DNA of 64,000 bases from Mediterranea massiliensis (GTDB lineage Bacteria > Bacteroidota > Bacteroidia > Bacteroidales > Bacteroidaceae): positions 115,866 to 179,865 of the forward strand of contig NZ_LT635837.1 in NCBI RefSeq assembly GCF_900128475.1. Reading direction: 5' to 3'. Below the pieces are notes generated by a model. It was not told where the DNA came from, searched no databases, and saw only the letters and a program-made list of their open reading frames with translations. Made by a program: the position numbers and the translations under genes. Positions 9,900-18,174 of the stretch are shown in pieces (within the stretch, counting starts at the first letter, position 1; every line of letters starts with the position of its first letter).

Positions 9900-10644
9900 C
9901 CTGCTCCTGTGCCTGCTCATCGCCCTGCCAGTGCACGCCCAGACGGCCAACCCGAACGACAAGCGCCCCGTGGCCCACAAGCAGGAGAAGAAGAAGGAGG
10001 ACATCCCCTTCTATCCGCTCTTCAACGGCATCGACGTGGGCATCGACCTGTGGGGCCCCGGCGCCTACCTCCTGGGAAGCGACAACCTGAGCCTGGAAGT
10101 GTCTGCCAGCGCCAACCTGAAGAACCGCTACTTCCCCACCCTGGAGCTGGGTTACGGACGGGCGGACAAAGGAAGCGAAGACGGCATCCACTACCGTACG
10201 GGGGCGCCCTACCTGCGCATCGGCATGGACTATAACACCTTCTACAAGAAGAAGTTCCTGCACAAGCTGCTGGTGGGCCTGCGCTATGGAGTGAGCAGCT
10301 TCCAGTATGACGTGGAGAATCTCGACGTGCCCGACGCCGTCTGGGGAGAGAGTGTAGGAAACCCCAACCTGGAGGACGGTATCTGGGGAGGTAGCCTGCC
10401 CTACAAGCACAAGGGCATGAAGGCCACCATGCACTGGGTGGAGGCCAACGTGGGCATCCGTGCCCAGGTGTGGCGCGACCTCTACATGGGCTGGTCCCTG
10501 CGCTACAAGATACGCCTCTCGGCCAAGACGGGTGAGTATGGCGACCCCGACTACGTGCCCGGCTTCGGCACCTACGGCTCGAGCACTGTGGGCGTGTTCT
10601 ACACCATTACGTATACATTACCTTTCTTTAACGACAAAAAATGA
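9868..10644 (+). CDS. DUF6048-like outer-membrane beta-barrel protein
   Basis: 258 residues with signal peptide ending AQT near residue 25. The mature part alternates amphipathic strands rich in Tyr/Gly (LELGYGRADKG, LLVGLRYGVSSFQYD, WSLRYKIRLS) and ends GVFYTITYTLPFF, suggesting a small barrel. It starts inside the lipoprotein gene (32-bp overlap) and ends 4 bp inside mntP, so translation is probably coupled along the operon. Confidence 0.8.
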   Translation: MVRKISSYTISLLLCLLIALPVHAQTANPNDKRPVAHKQEKKKEDIPFYPLFNGIDVGIDLWGPGAYLLGSDNLSLEVSASANLKNRYFPTLELGYGRADKGSEDGIHYRTGAPYLRIGMDYNTFYKKKFLHKLLVGLRYGVSSFQYDVENLDVPDAVWGESVGNPNLEDGIWGGSLPYKHKGMKATMHWVEANVGIRAQVWRDLYMGWSLRYKIRLSAKTGEYGDPDYVPGFGTYGSSTVGVFYTITYTLPFFNDKK

Positions 10645-11228
10645 CTAAGATTGAAATCTGGCTTCTGGCCGTGGGACTTGCCATGGACTGCTTCGCCATC
10701 TCCATCGCAAGCGGCATCCTGCTGAAGCGCACCCTCTGGCGCCCCATGCTGACGATGGCCTTCTTCTTCGGACTGTTCCAGGCGCTGATGCCTCTCATAG
10801 GATGGGCCTGCGCAAGCACATTCAGCCACCTCATCGAGGACGTGGACCACTGGATAGCCTTCGGCATCCTGGCCTTTCTGGGCGGGCGCATGGTGCGCGA
10901 ATCGTTCAAGGAAGAAGAGTGCCGCCACGACTTCGACCCCACCCGCCTGCGGGTCATCCTCATGCTGGCCGTGGCCACAAGCATCGACGCCCTGGCCGTG
11001 GGCGTTTCGTTCGCCTTCCTGGGCATGAAGAGCGTGTCGGCCATCCTGCCCTCCGTGGGCATCATCGGCTTCGTGTCGTTCGCCCTGTCGCTGGCGGGAC
11101 TCCTGTTCGGCATCCGCTTCGGGTGCGGCATCGCCCGACGCCTGAAGGCTGAGCTTTGGGGCGGCATCATCCTCATCCTCATCGGCCTGAAGATACTCAT
11201 CGAACATTTGATACAACATTATGGATAA
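10641..11228 (+). CDS. mntP: Manganese efflux pump MntP
   Basis: 195 residues with six hydrophobic segments and the twofold repeat of the family: a conserved Asp in GLAMDCFAISIASG (repeat 1) and in ATSIDALAVGVSFA (repeat 2). It exports excess Mn2+ across the inner membrane. Starts overlap on both sides (4 bp with the upstream gene, 8 bp with the downstream gene), so it belongs to the operon running from 7850 to 12246. No yybP-ykoY riboswitch is visible before it. Confidence 0.93.
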   Translation: MTKIEIWLLAVGLAMDCFAISIASGILLKRTLWRPMLTMAFFFGLFQALMPLIGWACASTFSHLIEDVDHWIAFGILAFLGGRMVRESFKEEECRHDFDPTRLRVILMLAVATSIDALAVGVSFAFLGMKSVSAILPSVGIIGFVSFALSLAGLLFGIRFGCGIARRLKAELWGGIILILIGLKILIEHLIQHYG

Positions 11229-12246
11229 GAAGAAGACAACAAGAAATTTCCTCTGGGTGGCCCTGCTCGTGCTGGGCACCATCTGGATACTGGCACGCCA
11301 CAACCAGGCGGCCCCCTACCAGAAAGACAACGGCCTGATATTCGGCACCATCTACAACATCACCTACCAGCATCCCTCCAACCTGAAGGAAGATATCGAG
11401 GCCGAGCTGCATCGCTTCGACGGCTCCCTGTCGCCCTTCAACGACACGGCCGTCATCACCCGCATCAATCGGGGTGAGGACATCGCGGCCGACACCCTGT
11501 TCTGCAACGTCTTCCGCCGGAGCATGGAGATTTCACGCGAGACGGAAGGCGCGTTCGACATCACTGTCGCCCCGCTGGTCAATGCCTGGGGCTTCGGCTT
11601 CAAGCAGGGTGAATTTCCCGACTCGGCCACGGTGGACAGCCTGCGCCAGCTGGTGGGCTATCAGAAAGTGGAACTTACGGCCGACAGACACGTGCGCAAG
11701 GCAGACCCGCGCATGCTGCTCTCGTGCAGTGCCGTGGCCAAGGGGTATGCGGTGGACGTCATTGCCCAGCTGCTCCGCCGGCGGGGTGTGAAGAACTTCA
11801 TGGTGGACATCGGCGGCGAAGTGGTGGTAAGCGGACAGAACCCGCAGGAGGCCTTGTGGCGCATCGGCATCAACAAGCCTGTGGACGACTCGCTCTCGCA
11901 GAACCAGGATTTGCAGACCGTATTGACACTGACGGATGTGGGTATCGCCACCTCGGGCAACTACCGCAACTACTACTACCACGAAGGCAAGAAGTACGCC
12001 CACACCATCGACCCGCACACAGGCTATCCGGCTCTGCACAACCTGCTCTCGGCCACGGTCATCGCCCGCGACTGCATGAGTGCCGACGCCTATGCCACCG
12101 CCTTCATGGTGATGGGGCTGGAAAAGGCCAGAGACTTCGTGGAGGCACGCCCCGACCTGGACGCCTACTTCATCTACACCGACTCCACAGGCCGCTACCA
12201 GACGTACATGACACGGGGCATGGAGCGGTATGTAACGAAGAAATAG
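11221..12246 (+). CDS. apbE: FAD:protein FMN transferase (ApbE family)
   Basis: 341 residues. An N-terminal hydrophobic segment (FLWVALLVLGTIWILA) serves as signal or anchor. ApbE signatures follow: FDGSLSPFNDTAVITRIN, EGAFDITVAPLVNAWGFG, CSAVAKGYAVDVIAQLL, the GGEVVVSG and TSGNYRNYY motifs, and the metal-site HTIDPHTGYPA. It attaches FMN to threonines of Rnf/Nqr-type redox proteins outside the cytoplasm. It is the last gene of the operon; a strong terminator follows. Confidence 0.93.
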   Translation: MDKKKTTRNFLWVALLVLGTIWILARHNQAAPYQKDNGLIFGTIYNITYQHPSNLKEDIEAELHRFDGSLSPFNDTAVITRINRGEDIAADTLFCNVFRRSMEISRETEGAFDITVAPLVNAWGFGFKQGEFPDSATVDSLRQLVGYQKVELTADRHVRKADPRMLLSCSAVAKGYAVDVIAQLLRRRGVKNFMVDIGGEVVVSGQNPQEALWRIGINKPVDDSLSQNQDLQTVLTLTDVGIATSGNYRNYYYHEGKKYAHTIDPHTGYPALHNLLSATVIARDCMSADAYATAFMVMGLEKARDFVEARPDLDAYFIYTDSTGRYQTYMTRGMERYVTKK

Positions 12247-12272
12247 GTACCTTCCCCCCTTCACATAAAAAG

Positions 12273-12331
12273 AAGAGCGATGCTTTTTGTCCGACAGAAC
12301 TTTGAATGGTCGAACAGAAACCATCGCTCTT
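12273..12331 (+). terminator. Terminator after the apbE operon
   Basis: AAGAGCGATG (12273-12282) pairs perfectly with CATCGCTCTT (12322-12331), followed by five more T residues. The inner arms are also partly complementary, giving one long imperfect hairpin. Confidence 0.75.
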
Positions 12332-12353
12332 TTTTGAGACAGACTCTCTGTGA

Positions 12354-12752
12354 TTATTCCCCGTAAGTGTAGGTCTTGATAATCGTTCCTTCCGAAGGTT
12401 CTGAGGAAGAAACTATCTTACGTATGCTCATGGTACCCTCTACCTGTGGATACTTACTCTGGTGGCTCTGAAAGATCTTGTCACAGGCTGCTATCACTTC
12501 CTCATCCTTATTAGTCGTGCAATAGTCGCCACCCATCACTTGTTTAAGGGCTGTATCGTAGTCGTCAATCACTGCCATTACAATCTCAAGACCACCGTCA
12601 CCCATGACACCGATGACAGGATCAGAGGTATACATTATCAGTTGCATCTCGTTCTTTTCTTCTGAACAAGAGGCCAAACCAACGGCCATCACAACCACAC
12701 ACATCAGTGCGGCCATACCTCCCCAAATGCTTTTTGTCTTCATACGTCTCAT
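12354..12752 (-). CDS. Small lipoprotein of unknown function
   Basis: 132 residues from ATG 12752 (MRRMKTKSIW); ATG 12743 is an equally possible start. The signal segment ends in the lipobox GLASC-S, so Cys29 would be lipidated. The mature part has no recognised domain; it contains GVMGDGGLEIVMAVIDDYDTALKQVMGGDYC. It is transcribed alone from a TATCTTTG box at 12782-12789 with a well-spaced TTTG -33 element. The family was not recognised. Confidence 0.7.
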   Translation of the reverse strand: MRRMKTKSIWGGMAALMCVVVMAVGLASCSEEKNEMQLIMYTSDPVIGVMGDGGLEIVMAVIDDYDTALKQVMGGDYCTTNKDEEVIAACDKIFQSHQSKYPQVEGTMSIRKIVSSSEPSEGTIIKTYTYGE

Positions 12753-12781
12753 TGTTTATATTGGTTAGTAGTTTTAGTATT

Positions 12782-12912
12782 GCAAAGATAAGGAAAGGTG
12801 AGTGCAGAAACAAACGAAAAACAAAGTTTTTCAGTTTGACTATGCCGAGCCGCGTCCTATCTTATCAAAAGATAGCGAAAGGTGAGTGCAGAAACAAATG
12901 AATAGAAGAATT
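12782..12912 (-). promoter_or_regulatory. Duplicated Bacteroidetes promoter upstream of the lipoprotein gene
   Basis: On the minus strand, TTTG, 20 bases, then TATCTTTG forms a canonical -33/-7 pair ending at 12782. About 87 bp further upstream the same core (TTTGTTTCTGCACTCACC, then TATCTTTT) is repeated in degenerate form. The proximal copy is the likely working promoter. Confidence 0.5.
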
Positions 12913-12961
12913 TTCTATCTGATCGTGCCAAACCATGTATATAGAGCCCTTCCTTTCAGCG

Positions 12962-13178
12962 TCACTTGTAGAACACGAAGTACACGGCCAGCACCAGGCA
13001 GACGAAGGCGGCAAAGTGGTTCCAGTGCAACGCCTCGCCCTTGAAGAAGACGGTGGTGAAGAGGGTGAAAATCATCAGTGTGATGACCTCCTGAATGACC
13101 TTGAGCTGCATCAGCGAGAAGGGACCTCCGTTCTCGACGAAGCCGATGCGGTTGGCGGGCACCTGGAAGGAATACTCG
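12962..13178 (-). pseudogene. 3' fragment of the host DMT-family (DUF486) gene, cut by the island
   Basis: Encodes the last ~70 residues of a small four-helix DMT-superfamily protein: PANRIGFVENGGPFSLMQL and two hydrophobic segments (VITLMIFTLFTTVFF, AAFVCLVLAVYFVF). It lacks a start and joins in frame to the 5' fragment at 26064-26222 once the 12.9 kb between them is removed (ALAEYS|FQVPANR). It is now separated from its promoter and probably silent. Confidence 0.9.
13172..13178. repeat. attL core of the serine-recombinase island (ATACTCG)
   Basis: Identical to 26064-26070. Joining the flanks through one copy restores the host reading frame. Confidence 0.85.
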
Positions 13179-13216
13179 CTTAACTAAACAGACTTGCCCA
13201 AGTGAAATTTTATACC

Positions 13217-13224
13217 TATATTTG
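13217..13224 (+). promoter_or_regulatory. -7 box (TATATTTG) of the serine recombinase
   Basis: Fits TAnnTTTG, 23 bp before ATG 13248 and inside the island, so the recombinase is expressed from island DNA. Confidence 0.55.
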
Positions 13225-13247
13225 CTTCATAATCAATATATTACATT

Positions 13248-15062
13248 ATGACAAAAATTATAGGATACGCACGAGTTTCTACTACAAAACAAGACTTATC
13301 TCGACAAAAGTTAAAGATTAAGGAGTTCTGTGAGAACAACAATTATGAGTTAATTGAAATTATTGAGGACTTTGGAATATCTGGTGTGGTTTCAGACAGA
13401 AGAGGTTATCTCGAATTACAAAGTAGAACCTACAAAGATGCAGACATGATAGTAATTTCTGAGTTATCACGTTTGAGCAGACAAGAAGATGTAACAGAAA
13501 CAGTTCACAACATTCAACAGATTATTAATAAAGGATTATCTGTAATACTCTTAGATAGTCCCAGTAAAATCTATGAAGCTAATAAACTTTTAGACATTAC
13601 AGAAATACTTATCCTCACTATCAAAGCATGGGCAGCAGCACAAGAAAGATTGGATATTAAAAAGAAAAACCAAGATGGGAAGCAAGCTCTCTTCCAAGCT
13701 TATCCTTATGCAGTTGTTGACCAAAAAATACCTTATGGATATAAAGCAGTTCCTAACCCCAATGGGAAACGTCCTAAATATATTTTAGAAGAAGTACCAG
13801 AAGAAGTAGAGAATATAAAAAGACTCTTCGCTTTAGTAAACTCTGGTAAGACACTGGGAGCAGTAGCCAGATATTTCAATGAAAGGAATATTACCTTTAG
13901 AGGATATTACAGCACTGTTGCCATTTTAAGTAACTATATCCATAGTGATATTTATAGAGGAATCAGAAGAAGAACACAGAAATTAGGGAGAGAAGAACCC
14001 TACACTATCGAGGTCAGAATAAAACCTATTATCAATGAAGAGGATTTTATGAAAGCACAAGAGCTGATTAAAAACAACTATAAAAATACTCCAACTGGAA
14101 AAGTCAATCATAACCCACTAAAAGGAATCATCAAATGTAGATGTGGAAGAGCCATGACTGTAAAAGACAAAAAGCCAGCAGCAGGAATTTCAAAACTAAC
14201 ATATAGATGTAGCTGTGTTGATAGGAAATCTCATCCAGACTTCTGTAAATATAATATTGATGAAGTTTCCTATGACCTTACGAATGAAATATTATATAGT
14301 CTTTTCAAATCCATGCACACAGCAGAATATATCAACTTCTTTAGGAATCAAACAGACAATAGAGTTACAGAACTACAAGAAGAAATAGCAGGAATTGAGA
14401 AACGATTATCTACTCTATATCTTGATAAAGAGAACTTATCTAATGAAAGTAAAGAGAATGCCAACAAGTTCCTACTAACCACCAACCCCACCCTTTTAAA
14501 CATTATCCAAGAGAAACAGAACCAGTTAGATGATAAAATAAAGTCTATAGATAAAGAAATTGTAAAATATAAAAAATCGCAGAGTAAAAAAGCAGCAGAC
14601 ATCGAAAGGATTAAAGATAATAATGGTAAAGAGAAGCTTCAAAACCTCAGCATCGAAGAACAAGGAGAACTATATCATAAATATTTGGAGAGAGTGAATT
14701 ATATTCCTGTCACTACCATGCAGGGATATTATATTGTACAGTTCCTTAATGGAATTAAATTCTATATAGCTATTACGAAAGTCAGAAGCATTGCAATGGC
14801 TTCTCTCCTATTAGACAACTGGACGATTGATGAAAAAGGAATTATAACAGCTAACTATGATACTTTAAAGTCCAGTGATATGAAGAACTTTAGCATAGAA
14901 ATGATTAGGAAAACAAAGACTATGACTTTACAAGAATATCTTAAATCAGACCTTGCAAAAGAAAGAGCCTTGCATCTTGACCTTAGTTATAGAGAAAGAT
15001 ATTTAAAAGAACTACATAAAGCAGGGTTGGATGGTAGGCTCAGACCATTAAAAAAGGAATAA
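13248..15062 (+). CDS. Large serine recombinase (site-specific integrase of the island)
   Basis: 604 residues. The resolvase catalytic domain (1-150) has YARVSTTKQDLSRQ with nucleophile Ser11 and arginines RLSRQEDV. The recombinase domain follows (about 165-290, PYGYKAVPNPNGKRPKYI... VARYFNERNI). A zinc-ribbon (CRCGRAMTVK ... CSC ... DFC, about 300-330) and a coiled coil (about 370-450) complete the large serine integrase layout. The coiled coil is the part that controls integration versus excision. It sits next to attL, the usual position for such an integrase. It presumably recombines the ATACTCG core within the DUF486 gene. Confidence 0.93.
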   Translation: MTKIIGYARVSTTKQDLSRQKLKIKEFCENNNYELIEIIEDFGISGVVSDRRGYLELQSRTYKDADMIVISELSRLSRQEDVTETVHNIQQIINKGLSVILLDSPSKIYEANKLLDITEILILTIKAWAAAQERLDIKKKNQDGKQALFQAYPYAVVDQKIPYGYKAVPNPNGKRPKYILEEVPEEVENIKRLFALVNSGKTLGAVARYFNERNITFRGYYSTVAILSNYIHSDIYRGIRRRTQKLGREEPYTIEVRIKPIINEEDFMKAQELIKNNYKNTPTGKVNHNPLKGIIKCRCGRAMTVKDKKPAAGISKLTYRCSCVDRKSHPDFCKYNIDEVSYDLTNEILYSLFKSMHTAEYINFFRNQTDNRVTELQEEIAGIEKRLSTLYLDKENLSNESKENANKFLLTTNPTLLNIIQEKQNQLDDKIKSIDKEIVKYKKSQSKKAADIERIKDNNGKEKLQNLSIEEQGELYHKYLERVNYIPVTTMQGYYIVQFLNGIKFYIAITKVRSIAMASLLLDNWTIDEKGIITANYDTLKSSDMKNFSIEMIRKTKTMTLQEYLKSDLAKERALHLDLSYRERYLKELHKAGLDGRLRPLKKE

Positions 15063-15078
15063 CTTCATCCTTTTTAAT

Positions 15079-15086
15079 TATCTTTG
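15079..15086 (+). promoter_or_regulatory. -7 box (TATCTTTG)
   Basis: Lies 24 bp before ATG 15111. The alternative start at 15084 falls in the box and was discarded. Confidence 0.55.
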
Positions 15087-15110
15087 CTTCCAAACCATAT
15101 AAACAAAGAT

Positions 15111-15965
15111 ATGAGACCAATTGAAAGACTTGAAGAAACTTATTTCCCTAAAGGCATAGAGTTACTTGAATACATGGAAGAAGTAGCTGTACTTTATGTA
15201 CCAGATTATGATATAGACCATGAAACAGGAGAACAATATATTTATGGTACAACCGCCTTACCCTTATTCATAAGAAGATACAATCAGAATAAACTATATG
15301 GTAACTTCACATACGAAGATTATATAGCCAATGAGGACATACAGAATACACTGAAAGGTTTAGGAGTTGATATAGATAAGTTCTGGTTTCTGCTCCTGTT
15401 CATCTTTGATTATACTTGTGGTACGTGTTTGGAGGGGATGAAAGCTACAGGAATTGGAATAGAGCAACTCACCAAATTCGCCAAAGCCATAGCAGACAAC
15501 CATAAGGAGATTAACCAATTTGGAGTAAGTTTTAAGAAGCCTATCACTATCTCTGTAAAGGTGGAGGGCAAGCATCAGATAGTAATTGATAATGCCAATG
15601 CAATAGGATATTTGGCTACTACCATCATCAATAACCTAAAGGAGATAGAGGAACATCCTTGGATGCAGAGCCAACAAGTCAGCATGAACACCCATGCAGA
15701 AGAAAAGGAATCCGTTCAGATATGGCTGTTCTATAAGATGTTCAATGACTTCTTCAATTTATCCCCATACAATAAGCAGTTTAATGTCAGACAAAAGAAA
15801 GGAAGCGCCATATCACTCAGTAAGACATTGCTCATATCAAGGCTTATCTACTTCACTAAGCTATCCAAACATAGTAAATTCTCAGATGATGAAGATGTCC
15901 TAAAAGGCTACATCAAGCAATATAAAGACAAGAGAATTGATACAGTGAATAGCATATACTTCTAA
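15111..15965 (+). CDS. Hypothetical protein of the serine-recombinase island
   Basis: 284 residues, acidic N-terminal half (MRPIERLEETYFPKG) and a Lys-rich C-terminus. No domain was recognised. The segment VDIDKFWFLLLFIFDYTCGT is hydrophobic but short for a membrane helix in this context and is more likely a buried core helix. It has its own promoter, is AT-rich like the rest of the island and stands between the recombinase and the DGQHR gene. Function unknown; a DNA-related accessory role is only a guess from position. Confidence 0.7.
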   Translation: MRPIERLEETYFPKGIELLEYMEEVAVLYVPDYDIDHETGEQYIYGTTALPLFIRRYNQNKLYGNFTYEDYIANEDIQNTLKGLGVDIDKFWFLLLFIFDYTCGTCLEGMKATGIGIEQLTKFAKAIADNHKEINQFGVSFKKPITISVKVEGKHQIVIDNANAIGYLATTIINNLKEIEEHPWMQSQQVSMNTHAEEKESVQIWLFYKMFNDFFNLSPYNKQFNVRQKKGSAISLSKTLLISRLIYFTKLSKHSKFSDDEDVLKGYIKQYKDKRIDTVNSIYF

Positions 15966-16032
15966 CAACACACTGATAACCAAATAATTCCTACTCCGTA
16001 CTATTAAGAGAGTACATAAAAGTAGGACTTTT

Positions 16033-16081
16033 TTTCTCTCTTTTAATCCTGCCATTATATACCATCTTTGCACCGTCAAAA
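16033..16081 (+). promoter_or_regulatory. Tandem promoter unit 1
   Basis: TTTCTCTCTTTTAATC, 17 bases, CTTTGCA, 3 bases, TCAAAA. The same elements with identical spacing recur 99 bp downstream. Confidence 0.55.
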
Positions 16082-16131
16082 CGATAGCGGACGAGCTACC
16101 AATTTAGAGGGGAAGTAAAACCACTCATTAA

Positions 16132-16180
16132 TTTCTCTCTTTTAATCAGCCCAGAAGCCAGTAGCTTTGCAATATCAAAA
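16132..16180 (+). promoter_or_regulatory. Tandem promoter unit 2 (TAGCTTTG -7 box)
   Basis: A copy of unit 1 with a different 17-base spacer, 45 bp before ATG 16226. Its -7 element TAGCTTTG fits TAnnTTTG better than that of unit 1. Confidence 0.6.
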
Positions 16181-16225
16181 TTAACAAAAGCTGGAGCGCA
16201 CCAGTCTAAAAACTGCAAAGAAGAT

Positions 16226-17134
16226 ATGATGACTATTTATTTTTATGGCAGTAATCGTGAAATCGTAGCAGAGAATGTAAAGAAGTGCTATTCAATGATT
16301 GAGAAATATGGCTTTAATGCTGCAATGGGTAAGATTAAGTTAGTTGACAGCGAGGATTTAACAGGAGAGAAATTATTAAAGGTTTCCATTGTTCCCAAGT
16401 CCAATGCCAAACCTCTTTCAATAGACAACTGGATGCTGAATACAGAAGAGGTTACAGATGCCACTGAAAGAGCAGCAGCTAAAGCTCCAGTGGATGGACA
16501 ACACAGGATGATAGCCATGTTCATACTGGAAGTGGAAGGCTATATTGATTTTAATGAAGAAGAAATGACTGAAACCATTAAGAAACCAGAGAATATGAGT
16601 TTGGCATTATTTACAGCCTCTATCAATAACGGCAGACCTTGGAATTACAAAGACTTTAGCAAATCAAAGTTCCAAACAGGAGACGAGAGAATTGATTATA
16701 TTGAAGCACAAATTCAAGAAACAGGATTGAAGTCTGACGTAATCTATAGCTTTTATACATTAGGGCAACCAGAGGTTAAAGCTAATGTCGCCAAAGACCT
16801 TAAATTGGGCATAAACAGACTACCCAAATCTTTAAAGTTAAATGCAACAACCCAAGAGTTAGGCGATAAAGTTCTAAAGGCTTTTAAAAGCAGTAAAATC
16901 TCTGAATCCACATACGATAATGGAAGATTAGCAAAAGGATTTAAGCTGTTCTACAATGAATACAAACCAGAGATTAGCCAACTCCAGCAGTTAATCGCCA
17001 TGATTAGCAAAGATGTGTGGTTTGGTAGTCAGAAGCCAGACGGTAGTGCAGAAGCCAAACAATATTACAAGAATTTTGAAAAATGGTTCCAATATATGAA
17101 TGAGAGTAACAACAAGTCTGTAGAAACTGCATAA
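16226..17134 (+). CDS. DGQHR-motif (ParB/DndB-like) protein
   Basis: 302 residues. The exact motif DGQHR at 90-94 (VDGQHRMIAMF) marks the ParB-like nucleotide-hydrolase fold seen in DGQHR-domain proteins, including DndB of phosphorothioate systems. Later segments NNGRPWNYKDFSKS and LGINRLPKSL match the helical C-terminal part of that family in character. No DndCDE or other partner is present nearby, so a complete Dnd system is excluded. Possible roles are DNA-sensing regulation or partitioning. It is driven by the tandem promoter units and followed by a hairpin terminator. Confidence 0.65.
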   Translation: MMTIYFYGSNREIVAENVKKCYSMIEKYGFNAAMGKIKLVDSEDLTGEKLLKVSIVPKSNAKPLSIDNWMLNTEEVTDATERAAAKAPVDGQHRMIAMFILEVEGYIDFNEEEMTETIKKPENMSLALFTASINNGRPWNYKDFSKSKFQTGDERIDYIEAQIQETGLKSDVIYSFYTLGQPEVKANVAKDLKLGINRLPKSLKLNATTQELGDKVLKAFKSSKISESTYDNGRLAKGFKLFYNEYKPEISQLQQLIAMISKDVWFGSQKPDGSAEAKQYYKNFEKWFQYMNESNNKSVETA

Positions 17135-17146
17135 CCAACTAACAAT

Positions 17147-17170
17147 AAAGCCCATGTGACAGGTGGGCTT
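17147..17170 (+). terminator. Terminator after the DGQHR gene
   Basis: AAGCCCA and TGGGCTT form a perfect 7-bp stem with a 10-nt loop, beginning 13 bp after the stop. Confidence 0.6.
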
Positions 17171-17198
17171 AATTCCTAACCAACTAAATAATAAAACA

Positions 17199-17516
17199 AT
17201 GAACCCATATATCATACAATCCAGTTTATATTTAAGCACTATCTACGAAGCAATAATAGCTAAGCAAGAAATACTAAGAGTTAAAATGCAGCAATATAAT
17301 GATGTTAAGCTCTACCTGTTCAGTTTCATTCTCCCAGAATACAGCTCTAATGAATATATTAAGAATAGTCTCAAACTTTATAATGAAAATGAACTGTTCC
17401 CCATTATTATAACTTCCATTACATATAAGGAAGTTAATAATCCAAGAATAGCTTTCAAGAATGAGAATGGAATTATACACTTAGTCCTATGTTTTGAACA
17501 TAACAAGGAGGATTGA
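17199..17516 (+). CDS. Hypothetical 105-residue protein
   Basis: Starts MNPYIIQSSLYLSTIYEAIIAKQEI. An upstream GTG at 17163 lies inside the terminator stem and was rejected. The helical first half and a strand-rich second half (PIIITSITYKEVNNPRIAF, GIIHLVLCFEH) match nothing recognised. Codon use is AT-rich like the island. Confidence 0.55.
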   Translation: MNPYIIQSSLYLSTIYEAIIAKQEILRVKMQQYNDVKLYLFSFILPEYSSNEYIKNSLKLYNENELFPIIITSITYKEVNNPRIAFKNENGIIHLVLCFEHNKED

Positions 17517-17678
17517 CAAGGAGCAGGGAAATGTGAGAGGTTTCCCTGCCTACTTAATACTTCTGAATTGTGGTCTTATCATTAGTTCCCCACTTGTGGA
17601 ATTACTACTTTTACAGTAGCACAGACAGATAATCCCACCACACAGATTGACGGACTACAAACTATTCAGAATATCAAA

Positions 17679-17852
17679 ATGGAAGAATTTACCTATGAGC
17701 AGATAAGAGCTAAGGCTCTTAAACAGGGAATAAAAGATAATAAGGTTCATATTGGATTATGGGCTAATTTTAATAACTATCTAAAGACAAGGAGAAAGAA
17801 GAATGGAAAGGTTACTACCTATTATATCTCATTGCAGAAATTGGCTTACTGA
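17679..17852 (+). CDS. Small basic ORF, 57 residues
   Basis: MEEFTYEQIRAKALKQGIKD... NYLKTRRKKNGKVTTYYISLQKLAY. It is Lys/Arg-rich and predicted helical, with a clean ATG and a 145-bp gap to the gene before it. The segment TRRKKNGKVTTYYISL resembles the basic start of DNA-binding repeats, but this is too short to assign. The bases after it up to 18038 hold no other gene I can support. Confidence 0.4.
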   Translation: MEEFTYEQIRAKALKQGIKDNKVHIGLWANFNNYLKTRRKKNGKVTTYYISLQKLAY

Positions 17853-18174
17853 CAAGATAAAAATTGAAGTAGAGAGATTCATATTGTTAAATCTTTGGGG
17901 TGTGCTTATTCACTTTTTACTGCGTGTCTAAACACCCCCTCTCTACACTCCTACGCTACATTCCAATAAGACCCATGCAATGTCCTTACGGACACCGCAA
18001 AGGTAATCTGTAAGCTGGGAGTAACTAAAATCAATGATATGTGGATTTATAACAATCATTTCTATAACAAGCTGAGCGAACTTAGGAAATCCAACAGATT
18101 AAGTTCCTCTAAAATGAGATTCTTACTAAAGACCAACCAAATCATTTTAATTAAACATATTGAGCGATTGCCTT

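Noticed and set aside
12707..12901. 64-residue plus-strand ORF over the duplicated promoter
   Set aside because: Lies antisense to the lipoprotein gene start and covers its promoter repeats.
16226..17134. Complete Dnd phosphorothioation system
   Set aside because: Only a DGQHR-motif protein is present; no DndA/C/D/E-like genes lie on the island.
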